Assembly (NCBI GenBank): GCA_947623225.1
Contig: CANQGO010000014.1
Coordinates: 1-49,141 of the forward strand
Source: an uncultured Clostridia bacterium
GTDB lineage: Bacteria > Bacillota > Clostridia > Christensenellales > CAG-314
Length of the DNA: 49,141 nucleotides
Reading direction: 5' to 3'
Translations under genes and position numbers: made by a program
In this document: positions 1 to 8,306 of the stretch, in pieces
Position numbering within the stretch: the stretch's first letter is position 1
How the letters are laid out: every line of letters begins with the position of its first letter
Notes under the pieces: model-generated
Databases searched by the model: none
Seen by the model: the letters and a program-made list of their open reading frames with translations, nothing else
What the model was told of the DNA's origin: nothing

Positions 1-179
1 GCAGCAGGTATCTGCTCCTGAGTAAGAGCCGCTCCTTCTGTGACCTCTACCGTAGAGACGGTAGTCTCGCCGTTTTTGAAGGTGACGGTGACCGTTTTGT
101 CCTTGCACGCGACGGTGACGCCGAGCGTAAGAGCCAAGACCACCATGACCGCAAGTACGGCAATGAATGTCTTTTTCAT
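1..179 (-). CDS. Putative surface lipoprotein, 5' part only
   Basis: Only the first 59 codons are inside the window; the gene runs off the left edge. The product begins with MKK, a hydrophobic stretch to about residue 24 and a cysteine at residue 25 (T-V-A-C), a slightly atypical lipobox, so it is probably exported and lipid-anchored. After the cysteine comes a threonine/valine-rich stretch (VTVTFKNGE, then TVEVTEGAAL) that resembles InlB B-repeat or Big-like surface modules common in gut Clostridia. The ATG at 177-179 is preceded by an AAGGAGG Shine-Dalgarno at 188-194 with an 8-nt spacer, which decides the start. It is transcribed from its own promoter at 258-287, whose spacer holds a nine-G run, so its expression may vary. 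Function beyond surface lipoprotein is unknown. Confidence 0.75.
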   Translation of the reverse strand, partial: MKKTFIAVLAVMVVLALTLGVTVACKDKTVTVTFKNGETTVSTVEVTEGAALTQEQIPA

Positions 180-257
180 AAATTTTCCCTCCTTGATATT
201 TTTATTTTGCGATGAAGATACGTTCGAAGCCACTGCACCGCATAGAATATTGGATAA

Positions 258-287
258 ATGATACCCCCCCCCGTGCGGTTTTGTCAA
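258..287 (-). promoter_or_regulatory. Promoter with poly-G tract in spacer (possible phase-variable switch)
   Basis: On the minus strand there is a perfect TTGACA (282-287) and TATCAT (258-263) separated by 18 nt. Nine of these spacer bases are an uninterrupted G run (264-272 read as C on plus) directly abutting the -10 box. A/T-rich DNA at about 288-325 could act as an UP element. The predicted start of transcription is near 251, giving a leader of about 70 nt before the lipoprotein ATG at 179. Loss of one G would give the ideal 17-nt spacer. This is the geometry known from phase-variable promoters such as Neisseria porA and opc; variation here is inference. Confidence 0.7.
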
Positions 288-323
288 ATGTTTGGATATA
301 ATTTATATAAAATAAATAAGCAA

Positions 324-360
324 CAAAAAAAGCCTCCCTCATCAAGTCAACGAGGGAGGC
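324..360 (-). terminator. Intrinsic terminator of the hpf-floA operon
   Basis: A 9-bp perfect GC-rich stem (332-340 with 352-360, loop of 11 nt) is followed on the minus strand by seven U residues (324-330 region). It lies 15 nt past the stop of the last operon gene and separates that operon from the poly-G promoter. Confidence 0.9.
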
Positions 361-374
361 AAATATGAAATTAT

Positions 375-827
375 TTAACGGCGCGGACCGCGATAAGGAT
401 GCTTGAAACGTGGCTCGTTCAATACTTCGCCGAGCACCATCGCTCTGACAGTCGCGGAGTAGTCACGCGCACCGTCGGGAGTAGTATCGTAAGCGGCGTC
501 GTGAGCGATGAGACGCACGCCGTCCAGATCGGCACAGCCCTCGTCGTTCACGTCGCCCAATGAGCCGACGATCTGCTCGTAGTGTTCTTCTTCGCCTTTG
601 TGTGAGTGGGCGCGAACGTCCGCCACATGAGCGGCATGGTCGGAAACATACGACCTGTTCGCAACGGGCGAATACTTACTTGCCACGCCACTGTGAACGT
701 TGTTCTGCCCTTCACTTTTGCGACGAGACTGCGCGGCCATGCGCACGAACACGATGATAAATATACTCACCACCAGTACCGTGACCCCTAGGCCGCATAT
801 CAGTGCTATCAAAAGATCATGATCCAT
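375..827 (-). CDS. Unnamed single-pass membrane protein, last gene of the floA operon
   Basis: The protein of 150 residues has one N-terminal membrane segment (about residues 5-29) followed by a positively charged stop-transfer patch (RKS) and a roughly 120-residue hydrophilic tail ending in a conserved-looking stretch (MVLGEVLNEPRFKH) and basic residues. I do not recognise the family. The ATG at 827 is chosen because a GGAG motif lies 11 nt upstream; a TTG at 836 would leave only 2 nt to that motif. It follows floA by 18 nt and precedes the operon terminator, so it is co-transcribed with hpf, nfeD and floA. Co-transcription and topology suggest a membrane-microdomain-associated protein, but this is inference only. 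Confidence 0.75.
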   Translation of the reverse strand: MDHDLLIALICGLGVTVLVVSIFIIVFVRMAAQSRRKSEGQNNVHSGVASKYSPVANRSYVSDHAAHVADVRAHSHKGEEEHYEQIVGSLGDVNDEGCADLDGVRLIAHDAAYDTTPDGARDYSATVRAMVLGEVLNEPRFKHPYRGPRR

Positions 828-845
828 CTTATACAATGCTCCGTG

Positions 846-1865
846 CTATTTCTTTGCGGGTTTATTGTCACTGCCGTCGCCGCTGCCGCTGATAGCCGTA
901 CGCATATTGGTATCCGCTTGGATATTCTGCATCTGATAGTAATCCATGATACCCAGACGGCCGCTACGCAGTGCTTCTGCCATCGCCTTGGGCACTTCCG
1001 CTTCTGCCTCGACCACCTTAGCACGCATTTCCTGCGTATGGGCTTTCATCTCCTGCTCGGTAGCGATAGCCATAGCGCGACGCTCTTCGGCATTGGCTTG
1101 AGCTATACGCTTGTCCGCCTCTGCCTGGTCCATCTGCAACTGTGCGCCTATATTGCGTCCGACGTCCACGTCGGCGATATCTATAGACAATATTTCGTAC
1201 GCGGTACCGGCGTCAAGTCCCTTTTTCAGCACTGTCTTGCTTATAAGATCGGGATTCTCCAGCACTTCCTTGTGATACTCTGAAGAACCGACGGTAGTGA
1301 CTATACCTTCGCCTACGCGGGCTATGATTGTCTCTTCGCCTGCGCCGCCGATAAGTCTGCTGATATTGGCACGGACGGTGACGCGCGCCTTGACGCGCAA
1401 CTCTATACCGTTTTTTGCTATGGCGGATATGACAGGCGTCTCGATGACCTTCGGATTTACGGACACCTTGACGGCGTTGAGCACGTCTCGACCTGCCAGG
1501 TCTATCGCCTTGGCAGACTGCAGAGATAGTTCGATATTCGCACTATGTGCGGAGATGAGCGCGTTGACTACGTTGCTGATATTACCGCCTGCCATGACAT
1601 GGCTTTCCAATTCCGTTATATCTATGTCCAGACCTGCCTTGCGGGCGCGGATATACACGTCTACAAGCATACGATACTTGATACGGCGCATTTTCATGCC
1701 GATCAAGCGACCCATAGACACATGAGCATTGCTTACAGCGGCGATAAACCAAGTGGGTATAGGCAAAAATATCAGTATGATCAACAGCAATACCGCCACT
1801 ACTATCAATGCTATAGCCCAACCTTGCAAAGCCGCCTCGGCGAGCATGGAATACAATACATTCAT
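846..1865 (-). CDS. floA: Flotillin-like protein FloA
   Basis: 339 residues, close to the usual 330 of bacterial FloA (YqfA). An N-terminal hairpin membrane segment (about residues 15-45, ending FLPIPTWF) is followed by the family hallmark region ([11 protein letters not shown]), an SPFH/band-7 domain, and an Ala/Glu-rich coiled coil (about residues 235-300, with repeated [13 protein letters not shown]-type heptads). Family members organise lipid microdomains in the inner leaflet and scaffold signalling and cell-wall proteins. An AGGAGG site sits 10 nt before the ATG at 1865. It lies 6 nt downstream of the NfeD-family gene, its standard partner. The C-terminal tail ([14 protein letters not shown]) is low-complexity and polar. 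Confidence 0.95.
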   Translation of the reverse strand: MNVLYSMLAEAALQGWAIALIVVAVLLLIILIFLPIPTWFIAAVSNAHVSMGRLIGMKMRRIKYRMLVDVYIRARKAGLDIDITELESHVMAGGNISNVVNALISAHSANIELSLQSAKAIDLAGRDVLNAVKVSVNPKVIETPVISAIAKNGIELRVKARVTVRANISRLIGGAGEETIIARVGEGIVTTVGSSEYHKEVLENPDLISKTVLKKGLDAGTAYEILSIDIADVDVGRNIGAQLQMDQAEADKRIAQANAEERRAMAIATEQEMKAHTQEMRAKVVEAEAEVPKAMAEALRSGRLGIMDYYQMQNIQADTNMRTAISGSGDGSDNKPAKK

Positions 1866-1871
1866 AAGTTT

Positions 1872-2429
1872 CTAACCTCCTATCTTTTCTACAACTACGA
1901 CGCGCTGACCCTCTACATTCACCACGACTATGGTGGTGCCTTCGGATATATAGCCGTCGCGTGCCACGACATCGACGGATTCGCCGTTGAAAGACGCCCG
2001 TCCTACGGGGTGCAAAGCTGTTTCCGCACATCCTTCACGGCCCAGTAGCGAAGAGAAATCCTTCGTTCCTTCCGTCGTGCCCGAAGGCAATGTGCTGTCT
2101 ATATGAAACAGGGCGGTGCGAGACAGACGGCTCTTGGTGATGATACGGCTGAGTACCCAAAACATGAGTATAAATAGTACAAGCGCAATCAACACCATAT
2201 AAAGCAACATAAGCAAGTCGCCGCCGGAGATCATACGCATGACTATGCCCGCGACTATAAGCACCACTCCCGTAATTCCGCAAACGCCGAAGTCGGGCAA
2301 ACACATCTCTATAATGCACAAGATCAGACCTATGGCAAATAGCGCGATCGTCCAGCCGTCCATCTGAGTGAACAAGCGTGCGAAGCTGCTATCTGCGAAG
2401 TCTTCAAGCAACATAAAACAGAGATCCAT
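1872..2429 (-). CDS. NfeD-family membrane protein (FloA partner)
   Basis: 185 residues. A short amphipathic N-terminus is followed by three or four membrane segments (about residues 28-110, including LFAIGLILCIIEMCLPDFG with the helix-breaking PDFG typical of NfeD proteins). A C-terminal soluble OB-fold-like domain follows (about residues 125-185, GREGCAETALHPVGRASFNG). NfeD proteins are encoded next to flotillins/stomatins and are thought to act with them at the membrane. This is the short form without the N-terminal ClpP-like protease domain. The start at 2429 is 11 nt after the hpf stop, consistent with co-transcription from the hpf promoter. Confidence 0.9.
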   Translation of the reverse strand: MDLCFMLLEDFADSSFARLFTQMDGWTIALFAIGLILCIIEMCLPDFGVCGITGVVLIVAGIVMRMISGGDLLMLLYMVLIALVLFILMFWVLSRIITKSRLSRTALFHIDSTLPSGTTEGTKDFSSLLGREGCAETALHPVGRASFNGESVDVVARDGYISEGTTIVVVNVEGQRVVVVEKIGG

Positions 2430-2439
2430 GATTCGCCTT

Positions 2440-2970
2440 CTACTCTACGTAAGGTTGGAGCAGACCTATTGTACCGTCCTTACGGCGATACACCGCCTCC
2501 ACATTGCCCGTTTCCGAATTGACGAACAAATAGAAGTCGTGATCTACCAACTCGAGGTTCTCCGCTGCCTCCACCGCGCTCATGCTCTCTACACGGAAGC
2601 TCTTGGTCTTGGCAATGGTCAACGGTGTGACGTCTACGTCGGAGACAAACTCGTATTCGCCGGGAGCAGCGGGTATGCGGTAAGATTGACTGAGTTTTTC
2701 ACGATGCTTGACAAGTTGACGTTCCAACTTGGGCAAGGCAACGTCGATATTGTAATACATAGTGTCCCCGACCACTTCCGAACGAATATGATTGCCACGG
2801 AAATTGATAGATATCTCCATCTTGCACTGTCTGCCCATATCCGTGAGCACGATCTTGCACGGAGTATTCGAATCGGGGAAATACTTGTCCAGACGGCGAG
2901 TCTTATTGTTAAGGATCTGTTCCAATCTGTCCGTAACACGATAGTTTTTGGAAATAATTTCAAGTTTCAT
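2440..2970 (-). CDS. hpf: Ribosome hibernation promoting factor, long form
   Basis: 176 residues, the length of long HPF. The N-terminal domain (about 1-100, MKLEIISKNYRVTDRLEQIL onwards) binds the 30S decoding centre in inactive ribosomes. The C-terminal domain (about 118-176, with KSFRVESMSAVEAAENLEL, DHDFYLFVN and YRRKDGTIGLLQP) mediates 100S ribosome dimerisation. First gene of an operon with nfeD, floA and an unnamed membrane protein. A strong promoter lies at 3035-3064. Pairing hibernation with membrane-microdomain genes in one transcript is a local feature, not a known functional link. Confidence 0.96.
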   Translation of the reverse strand: MKLEIISKNYRVTDRLEQILNNKTRRLDKYFPDSNTPCKIVLTDMGRQCKMEISINFRGNHIRSEVVGDTMYYNIDVALPKLERQLVKHREKLSQSYRIPAAPGEYEFVSDVDVTPLTIAKTKSFRVESMSAVEAAENLELVDHDFYLFVNSETGNVEAVYRRKDGTIGLLQPYVE

Positions 2971-3034
2971 AATGTATACCTCCGAATGTTACATTGGAAA
3001 ATATCGCATAAAGTTCGCGCTTTTTCCTATTCGT

Positions 3035-3064
3035 ATTATACCACAACCCCTATGGCAATTTCAA
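3035..3064 (-). promoter_or_regulatory. Promoter of the hpf-nfeD-floA operon
   Basis: TTGAAA (3059-3064) and a consensus TATAAT (3035-3040) with an 18-nt spacer on the minus strand. The expected transcription start is near 3028, about 58 nt before the hpf ATG. Confidence 0.75.
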
Positions 3065-3137
3065 TATTCCCCGAACTAAATTTTATACAAATTTCCTGCA
3101 ATTTGTGCAAGAAAAATATATAAAATACAGGAGACTT

Positions 3138-3170
3138 GTAAAAAATACAAATCCCCCGTAAAAAATACAA
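3138..3170. repeat. Two 13-bp direct repeats after the Clp gene
   Basis: The same 13 bases (gtaaaaaatacaa) occur at 3138-3150 and 3158-3170, a 20-bp period, directly after the Clp stop codon at 3174 on the minus strand. Outer parts (cttgta, tacaag) can also pair. It is not a canonical terminator; role unknown. Confidence 0.6.
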
Positions 3171-3173
3171 GAT

Positions 3174-5447
3174 TCAGTTGGCGCGAACGAAGTGCAGCAT
3201 TTTACCGTCGGTCTCCACCCGAACAGTGTCGCCCTTATTGATACGTCCGAGTAGCAACTGTTCGGCGAGAGCGTCCTCCACCTTGCGCTGAATGGTACGC
3301 TTGAGCGGACGTGCACCGTATGTCCTGTCGTATCCGTCAAGTGCGATGAAGCGTATAGCACTCTCGGTGAATTGCAAGTTGATGGTACCCTTCAGCCGTT
3401 TGTGCAAAGAGAAGCACATCAATTCGGCGATTTTAACCATTTCTTCTTTTCCGAGATAGTTGAATGTAACTATTTCGTCCAGTCTGTTGAGAAACTCGGG
3501 ACGGAAAAACTTACGTAGTGCGCTGTCGATATTCTTCTGCATGAGAACGAAGTCGCTCTGCACACCGAATCCTATCGAGGATGGAGATCCGTCGCCTACA
3601 CCGATATTGCTGGTCAAGATGATCACCGTATTGCGAAAATCCACCGTTTTGCCGTGAGAGTCCGTCAGACGACCTTCATCGAGAATCTGCAACAGCAGAT
3701 TAAATACGTCCGGGTGAGCCTTCTCGATCTCGTCAAACAACACTACGCTGTATGGACGACGAAGGACCTTTTCCGTAAGATAACCGCTTTCATCATAGCC
3801 TACGTATCCCGGAGGCGCGCCTATAAGTTTGGCAACGGAAGTCTTATCCATATACTCTGACATATCTATCCGAATGACTTCGCTGTTGCTGCCGAAAAGA
3901 CAATCGCTCAGTGCTTTGGCAAGTTCCGTCTTGCCCACGCCGGTGGGACCCACAAAGATAAAACTACCTATCGGACGATTCGGATCCTTGAGCCCCGCGC
4001 GCTGTCTGCGAACGGCTCGTGCCACGACGCTCACTGCTTCCGACTGTCCTATGACTCGACTGCCCAATTCTTCTTCCAAATGGACGAGTTTGTCCTTCTC
4101 GGCACGTGAAAGTTCCTCTACAGGGACTCCTGTCATCTGCGCGACCACTTTTTGTACGTATTCGGCGGTAAGTACACTGCCTCCTGCGCGGTAGTAGCTA
4201 TCCAATTTAAGTTTACTGCACGCCTCATCCAGTACATCAAATGCTTTGTCCGGCAAGAATCTGTCTGTGATATATCGCACGGACAAGCGGACCGCCGCTT
4301 CTATAGCCTCATCGGATATGGTCAGACCGTGATGAGTTTCATATTTATTTTTGACCCCACTCAGTATCTCCACTGCCAATTCCGACGACGGCTCGTCCAC
4401 CATTATAGGCTGAAAACGGCGTTCCAATGCGGGATCCTTCTCTATATACAGCCTATACTCACGCGTGGTAGTAGCACCTATGATATGCAACTCCCCCCGA
4501 GCGAGAGCGGGCTTCAAAATCTCCGCCGCATCCATAGCACCGTCGGAAGTTCCGCCTGCACCGACAAGATTGTGTATCTCGTCGATGAAGAGCAATATAT
4601 TCTTCTGCGCCGTCACCTTGGTTATAACTTCGGTCAGACGTTTTTCAAAGTCTCCGCGATAGCGCGTACCCGCGACCATACCGGCGATATCCAATTGTAT
4701 CAACCTGACGTCGCGCAATTCTTTAGGCACTTTACCGTTGACTATACTCGCGGCAAGTCCTTCCACCACAGCTGTCTTGCCCACGCCTGCTTCACCCACC
4801 AGAACGGGGTTGTTCTTCGTGCGGCGAGTCAGCGTCTGGATGACGCGCTCCGTTTCCTTTTCTCTGCCTATTACCGGGTCAAAACCCTGTGCACGGGCTT
4901 TCTCAGTCAAGTCCAGACCGTAAGGAATTTCATCCTCTTCTACGGACTGCTCATGTTGCTCTTCCGTGTATTCCCGTGTATCAGGCGAATGTACCACCGG
5001 GTCCGCAGAAGCATATACAGGCTGTGAAGCAGTCACCGCGGTTATTTCGGAAAGAGCATTGAATTTGGGATATGCCTTCAGTATGGCCTGGAATATAGTC
5101 TCGGGACCGTTTTCACCTAAACGGTATACGAGTTTGTCGTAGCCGTAAGTATTTTCCTGAACCAATATCGCGATGAGCATGTGCAGACAGTTGGTTTGAC
5201 CTTCTTTCATCTTTGCAGCAAACAAATCGGCATTGGCATTGAGTTCCGCAAGCTCATCTCTGCTTACAGGGTGCACGCCGACGCGAAGAGCGTCGTCATT
5301 GAGCCCGAACTCCGTAAGAAAATGTTTTGCCTCGTTGTCTACGCATATCAAAGCATATAGTATATGATGACTGCCGACGTTGCAATTTTGAGATCTTGCA
5401 AGCCTTTCGGCGAATCGCATAACCTGTTGAAGCGAATCTGACTGCAT
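3174..5447 (-). CDS. ClpA/ClpC-family Clp protease ATPase subunit lacking the M-domain
   Basis: 757 residues. Order: Clp N-domain repeats (about 1-130), acidic linker (150-175), first AAA+ domain with Walker A GEAGVGKT (218-225) and Walker B LLFIDE (285-290), second AAA+ domain with GPTGVGKT (500-507) and VVLFDE (568-573), and D2-small C-terminal domain. The tripeptide IGF at about 625-627 is the ClpP-docking loop, so it should feed substrates to ClpP as an unfoldase. Between the AAA+ modules (about 410-460) there is no coiled-coil M-domain or UVR motif as in ClpC/ClpB. In architecture and length it is ClpA-like, although Clostridia normally carry ClpC. No clpP, clpS, ctsR or mcsAB lies nearby. 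It stands alone under its own promoter at 5479-5507. Confidence 0.93.
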   Translation of the reverse strand: MQSDSLQQVMRFAERLARSQNCNVGSHHILYALICVDNEAKHFLTEFGLNDDALRVGVHPVSRDELAELNANADLFAAKMKEGQTNCLHMLIAILVQENTYGYDKLVYRLGENGPETIFQAILKAYPKFNALSEITAVTASQPVYASADPVVHSPDTREYTEEQHEQSVEEDEIPYGLDLTEKARAQGFDPVIGREKETERVIQTLTRRTKNNPVLVGEAGVGKTAVVEGLAASIVNGKVPKELRDVRLIQLDIAGMVAGTRYRGDFEKRLTEVITKVTAQKNILLFIDEIHNLVGAGGTSDGAMDAAEILKPALARGELHIIGATTTREYRLYIEKDPALERRFQPIMVDEPSSELAVEILSGVKNKYETHHGLTISDEAIEAAVRLSVRYITDRFLPDKAFDVLDEACSKLKLDSYYRAGGSVLTAEYVQKVVAQMTGVPVEELSRAEKDKLVHLEEELGSRVIGQSEAVSVVARAVRRQRAGLKDPNRPIGSFIFVGPTGVGKTELAKALSDCLFGSNSEVIRIDMSEYMDKTSVAKLIGAPPGYVGYDESGYLTEKVLRRPYSVVLFDEIEKAHPDVFNLLLQILDEGRLTDSHGKTVDFRNTVIILTSNIGVGDGSPSSIGFGVQSDFVLMQKNIDSALRKFFRPEFLNRLDEIVTFNYLGKEEMVKIAELMCFSLHKRLKGTINLQFTESAIRFIALDGYDRTYGARPLKRTIQRKVEDALAEQLLLGRINKGDTVRVETDGKMLHFVRAN

Positions 5448-5478
5448 TTGTCACCTGCACAGTAGTATTATTGACTGT

Positions 5479-5507
5479 ATTGTAACAAATTGTACGGATT
5501 TTTTCAA
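5479..5507 (-). promoter_or_regulatory. Promoter of the Clp ATPase gene
   Basis: TTGAAA (5502-5507) and TACAAT (5479-5484) with a 17-nt spacer on the minus strand. The start of transcription would be near 5472, about 25 nt before the ATG at 5447. No CtsR-type heptad repeat was seen around it. Confidence 0.7.
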
Positions 5508-5550
5508 GAGAACTGCACCTATTTATAAAAGTTTTATTATTTGCGCAAAC

Positions 5551-8112
5551 TCACTTATCCATACTCTTAGTTCTGCTACGCCAAGTGATACCGAGTTTTC
5601 CGCGTCTAAGCAAACGAGACACGCCGTGCGCAACGGTCGGTACCCACGAGAGAGCAAATGCCGCAAGATACATATACAAGGGCAATCGTGCCAAGCCGAA
5701 TATCCCATTCAGGAAAGGTACGCATGCAACTACAGCCACCATAGCAAATGATACCAACAGACTGATCATCATAAAGCATGTGATACCTCCGGAAAACAGA
5801 CCTCTGCTATTGCGCATCTCCAACACATATATAAGTTGCGATACGGACAACACCAGATATGCCATAGTGCACGCTTCGGCATAGCCTATCGTATTGCCCA
5901 AAGCATATCCTACGAGAGTGCACAATGCGAACAATGCCCCGCCTATAGCCACGCGCACTCCGCCGCCGTCACTGAAAAACGTATCGTTTTTACCTTTTGG
6001 TGGGCAAGACATGACATCCGCTTCCTGTTTATATATACCCAATGCCAAACCAGGCAGTCCGTCAGTAACAAGGTTGATCCACAACAATTGCATAGCGGAC
6101 AGCGGAGAGACATTCCATACCAACAACGCGACAAATACGGACAACACCTCGCCTATATTGCAAGTGAGCAGATATGTGACGGATTTTTTTATATTGCGAT
6201 ACACGCTGCGACCTAATGATACTGCATCCACCACTGTCGCAAAGTTGTCATCGGTCAGTATGATATCCGCCGCATCTTTCGCCACCTCGGTGCCGCTGCC
6301 CATAGCACAACCTATATCCGCAGCCTTCAATGCTGGAGCGTCATTGACACCATCGCCGGTCATCGCCACCACCGCGCCGCGTGCCTTCCAAGCGGATACT
6401 ATGCGCAACTTGTCCGACGGTGTGACTCTGGCATATACGGCAATATCGCCGACTCGCTCGTTCAGTTCGACATCGCTCATGACTGCAAGCATCTGCCCGT
6501 CGACGGCTTCGTCATTGACCCCGTATATACCGAGCGTGCGCGCTATCTCCGTCGCAGTATCCAGGTTGTCCCCGGTGATCATGACCGGGCGAATACCTGC
6601 ACTCTTACAGGTGGCGACAGCCTGCTTTGCTTCTTCGCGCGGAGGATCCGCTACCGTAAATAATGCAGACGGCGTCAGGTCCTTTTCCAATGCCTGCGAA
6701 CGAGGGAAGTTGTATCCGACCTCTTTGACAGACAGTGCCAATACACGCAAGCCGCGTTTAGTGCACATACGGTACGTCTTTTTCCATTCGTCTTTGCACA
6801 TATCTACGCCCATCGCTTCCGGACTGCCTTTGGTGACGGAGTAAAATTTCCCACCTGATCTGACTACTACCGTCATGAGTTTACGATTGCTGTCAAAAGG
6901 GATCTCATACAATCTGTCTGCCGTCGATGTCACATTGGCAAAAGAGGTCACGGCTATCTCCGTAGGGTCGCCCAACCATGCGCCATTTTCGCCCAAAACC
7001 GCATCCGAACACCAACAAAATGCCTGTATCAGAAAGTTACTTTTGTCCAGTCTGTCACTCAACGTGTATGTCTTGCCGTCAAACATTCCCACCAATGTCA
7101 TCTTGTTCTGTGTAAGCGTGCCCGTCTTGTCGGAACAAATAACCGTAGCACTGCCAAGTGCCTCTACTGCGGTGAGTCGCTTGACGACGGCATTTTTACT
7201 CGCCATACGTTCTATCCCCTTAGCAAGAACGACCGTCACAACAGCAGGCAAACCTTCGGGAATAGCGGCAACGGCAAGAGATACCGACGTAAGCAACACG
7301 TCCACGAATACTGTAGTAAGCGTGGAATTCTCTGACATATTGTGTATACCCTTGATAAAACCTATTACAAGCACAAGAAAACATACTGCAAGACAAATAA
7401 TGCCTATCACCTTGGACAACTGCTTGAGTTTCTGCTGCAACGGCGTCAATGTTCTGTCAGAGTCCAGCATGTCGGCTATTTTTCCCAGCTCCGTTCGACG
7501 TCCCGTCGCTATGACTGTCGCCACGCATTTGCCTTTGGTGACAAGGCTGCCGCTGTATATCCTATTTGCCTCTGTCTGTTTTTTGCCGGAAGCATGTACT
7601 GATTTCTCTACGGGTACACTTTCGCCGGTCAATGCAGACTGGTTGACAAACAGTCCTTCGCAAAAGAGCAATTCGCAATCTGCCGTCACGACGTCGCCCG
7701 CTTCAAACAAACATACATCTCCGACGACGAGCATGCTGCTGTCCGTCAACTGTACGCTGCCGTCTCTGACCGCTTTTGTCTTGGGAGAGGTGAGTTTTTT
7801 GAGCGCGTCCAACGAACGCTCGGCGCGGAATTCCTGTACGGCACCGAGTATAGCATTACACAACACAATAGCAATGATGATCAAGGGTTCCAGCAGATCC
7901 GCTTTGTCGCCTGTGTATATCGCCATTCCGAAGGACAGTGCCGCAGCGACAAGAAGAATAACTATCATCAAATCGGCAAATTGCGCAAAAAACTTACGTA
8001 TAAAACCATGTTTGACTCTGCGCTCCGCGACATTGGCTCCGTCCTCCGCCAGACGCCGTGCTGCTTCTGCCTCCGTCAATCCTTTGCTGAAAAAATCTTC
8101 GGTCTTAGCCAA
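5551..8112 (-). CDS. Calcium-type P-type ATPase (P2A family)
   Basis: About 853 residues. Visible in order: cation ATPase N-terminal domain, membrane pair M1-M2, actuator loop TGES (about 165), M4 motif AIPEGLPA (about 287), phosphorylation site DKTGTLT (about 331), GDGVNDAPAL hinge, and six C-terminal membrane helices with M5 NIGE and M6 NLVTDGLP. M4 PEGL plus M6 NxxTD resemble SERCA/PacL/YloB calcium sites, so it is a probable ATP-driven Ca2+ exporter in the plasma membrane; Mn2+ is possible. Start: the upstream GTG at 8121 directly abuts the GGAGG site, so the TTG at 8112, 9 nt downstream of GGAGG, is the more likely initiator. Monocistronic, between the Clp and MATE genes. Confidence 0.93.
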   Translation of the reverse strand: MAKTEDFFSKGLTEAEAARRLAEDGANVAERRVKHGFIRKFFAQFADLMIVILLVAAALSFGMAIYTGDKADLLEPLIIIAIVLCNAILGAVQEFRAERSLDALKKLTSPKTKAVRDGSVQLTDSSMLVVGDVCLFEAGDVVTADCELLFCEGLFVNQSALTGESVPVEKSVHASGKKQTEANRIYSGSLVTKGKCVATVIATGRRTELGKIADMLDSDRTLTPLQQKLKQLSKVIGIICLAVCFLVLVIGFIKGIHNMSENSTLTTVFVDVLLTSVSLAVAAIPEGLPAVVTVVLAKGIERMASKNAVVKRLTAVEALGSATVICSDKTGTLTQNKMTLVGMFDGKTYTLSDRLDKSNFLIQAFCWCSDAVLGENGAWLGDPTEIAVTSFANVTSTADRLYEIPFDSNRKLMTVVVRSGGKFYSVTKGSPEAMGVDMCKDEWKKTYRMCTKRGLRVLALSVKEVGYNFPRSQALEKDLTPSALFTVADPPREEAKQAVATCKSAGIRPVMITGDNLDTATEIARTLGIYGVNDEAVDGQMLAVMSDVELNERVGDIAVYARVTPSDKLRIVSAWKARGAVVAMTGDGVNDAPALKAADIGCAMGSGTEVAKDAADIILTDDNFATVVDAVSLGRSVYRNIKKSVTYLLTCNIGEVLSVFVALLVWNVSPLSAMQLLWINLVTDGLPGLALGIYKQEADVMSCPPKGKNDTFFSDGGGVRVAIGGALFALCTLVGYALGNTIGYAEACTMAYLVLSVSQLIYVLEMRNSRGLFSGGITCFMMISLLVSFAMVAVVACVPFLNGIFGLARLPLYMYLAAFALSWVPTVAHGVSRLLRRGKLGITWRSRTKSMDK

Positions 8113-8209
8113 AATGCACACCCTCCGAATTTACTCTACTTAGTATATGCCCTCGCAGTTTCGCTTAGAAGAGACCTCGTGCTATCTCAAAGGGTTGCGG
8201 CAAAGCCAT

Positions 8210-8237
8210 TCAATACAATATCAAATCATGTTGTCAA
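8210..8237 (-). promoter_or_regulatory. Possible promoter of the P-type ATPase gene
   Basis: Perfect TTGACA (8232-8237) and TATTGA (8210-8215) with a 16-nt spacer on the minus strand, leaving a leader of about 90 nt. A second -10-like TATACT lies nearer the gene (8142-8147) without a good -35 box. Confidence 0.4.
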
Positions 8238-8253
8238 AACAAAAATATACAAC

Positions 8254-8277
8254 AAAAAACTCCCAAAAAAGGAGTTT
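8254..8277 (-). terminator. Terminator after the MATE gene
   Basis: Stem of 7 bp (8257-8263 with 8271-8277), 7-nt loop, and a six-base U run on the minus strand (8254-8259 partly in the stem). It lies 30 nt past the MATE stop codon. Confidence 0.8.
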
Positions 8278-8306
8278 GAAACGAAAATCCATGCGGCAGA
8301 CATACG

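Noticed and set aside
2368-3123. Plus-strand frame of 251 codons over hpf
   Set aside because: Antisense to a certain hpf gene and running through its promoter; no gene-like features.
3134-3170. Possible terminator of the Clp gene formed by cttgta/tacaag ends
   Set aside because: Only 6 A/T-rich pairs and a 25-nt loop without a following U-run; reported only as direct repeats.
6875-8143. Plus-strand frame of 422 codons opposite the P-type ATPase
   Set aside because: It is an antisense shadow of a gene with all catalytic motifs; its translation is Ser/Thr/Ala-rich without domain features or Shine-Dalgarno.
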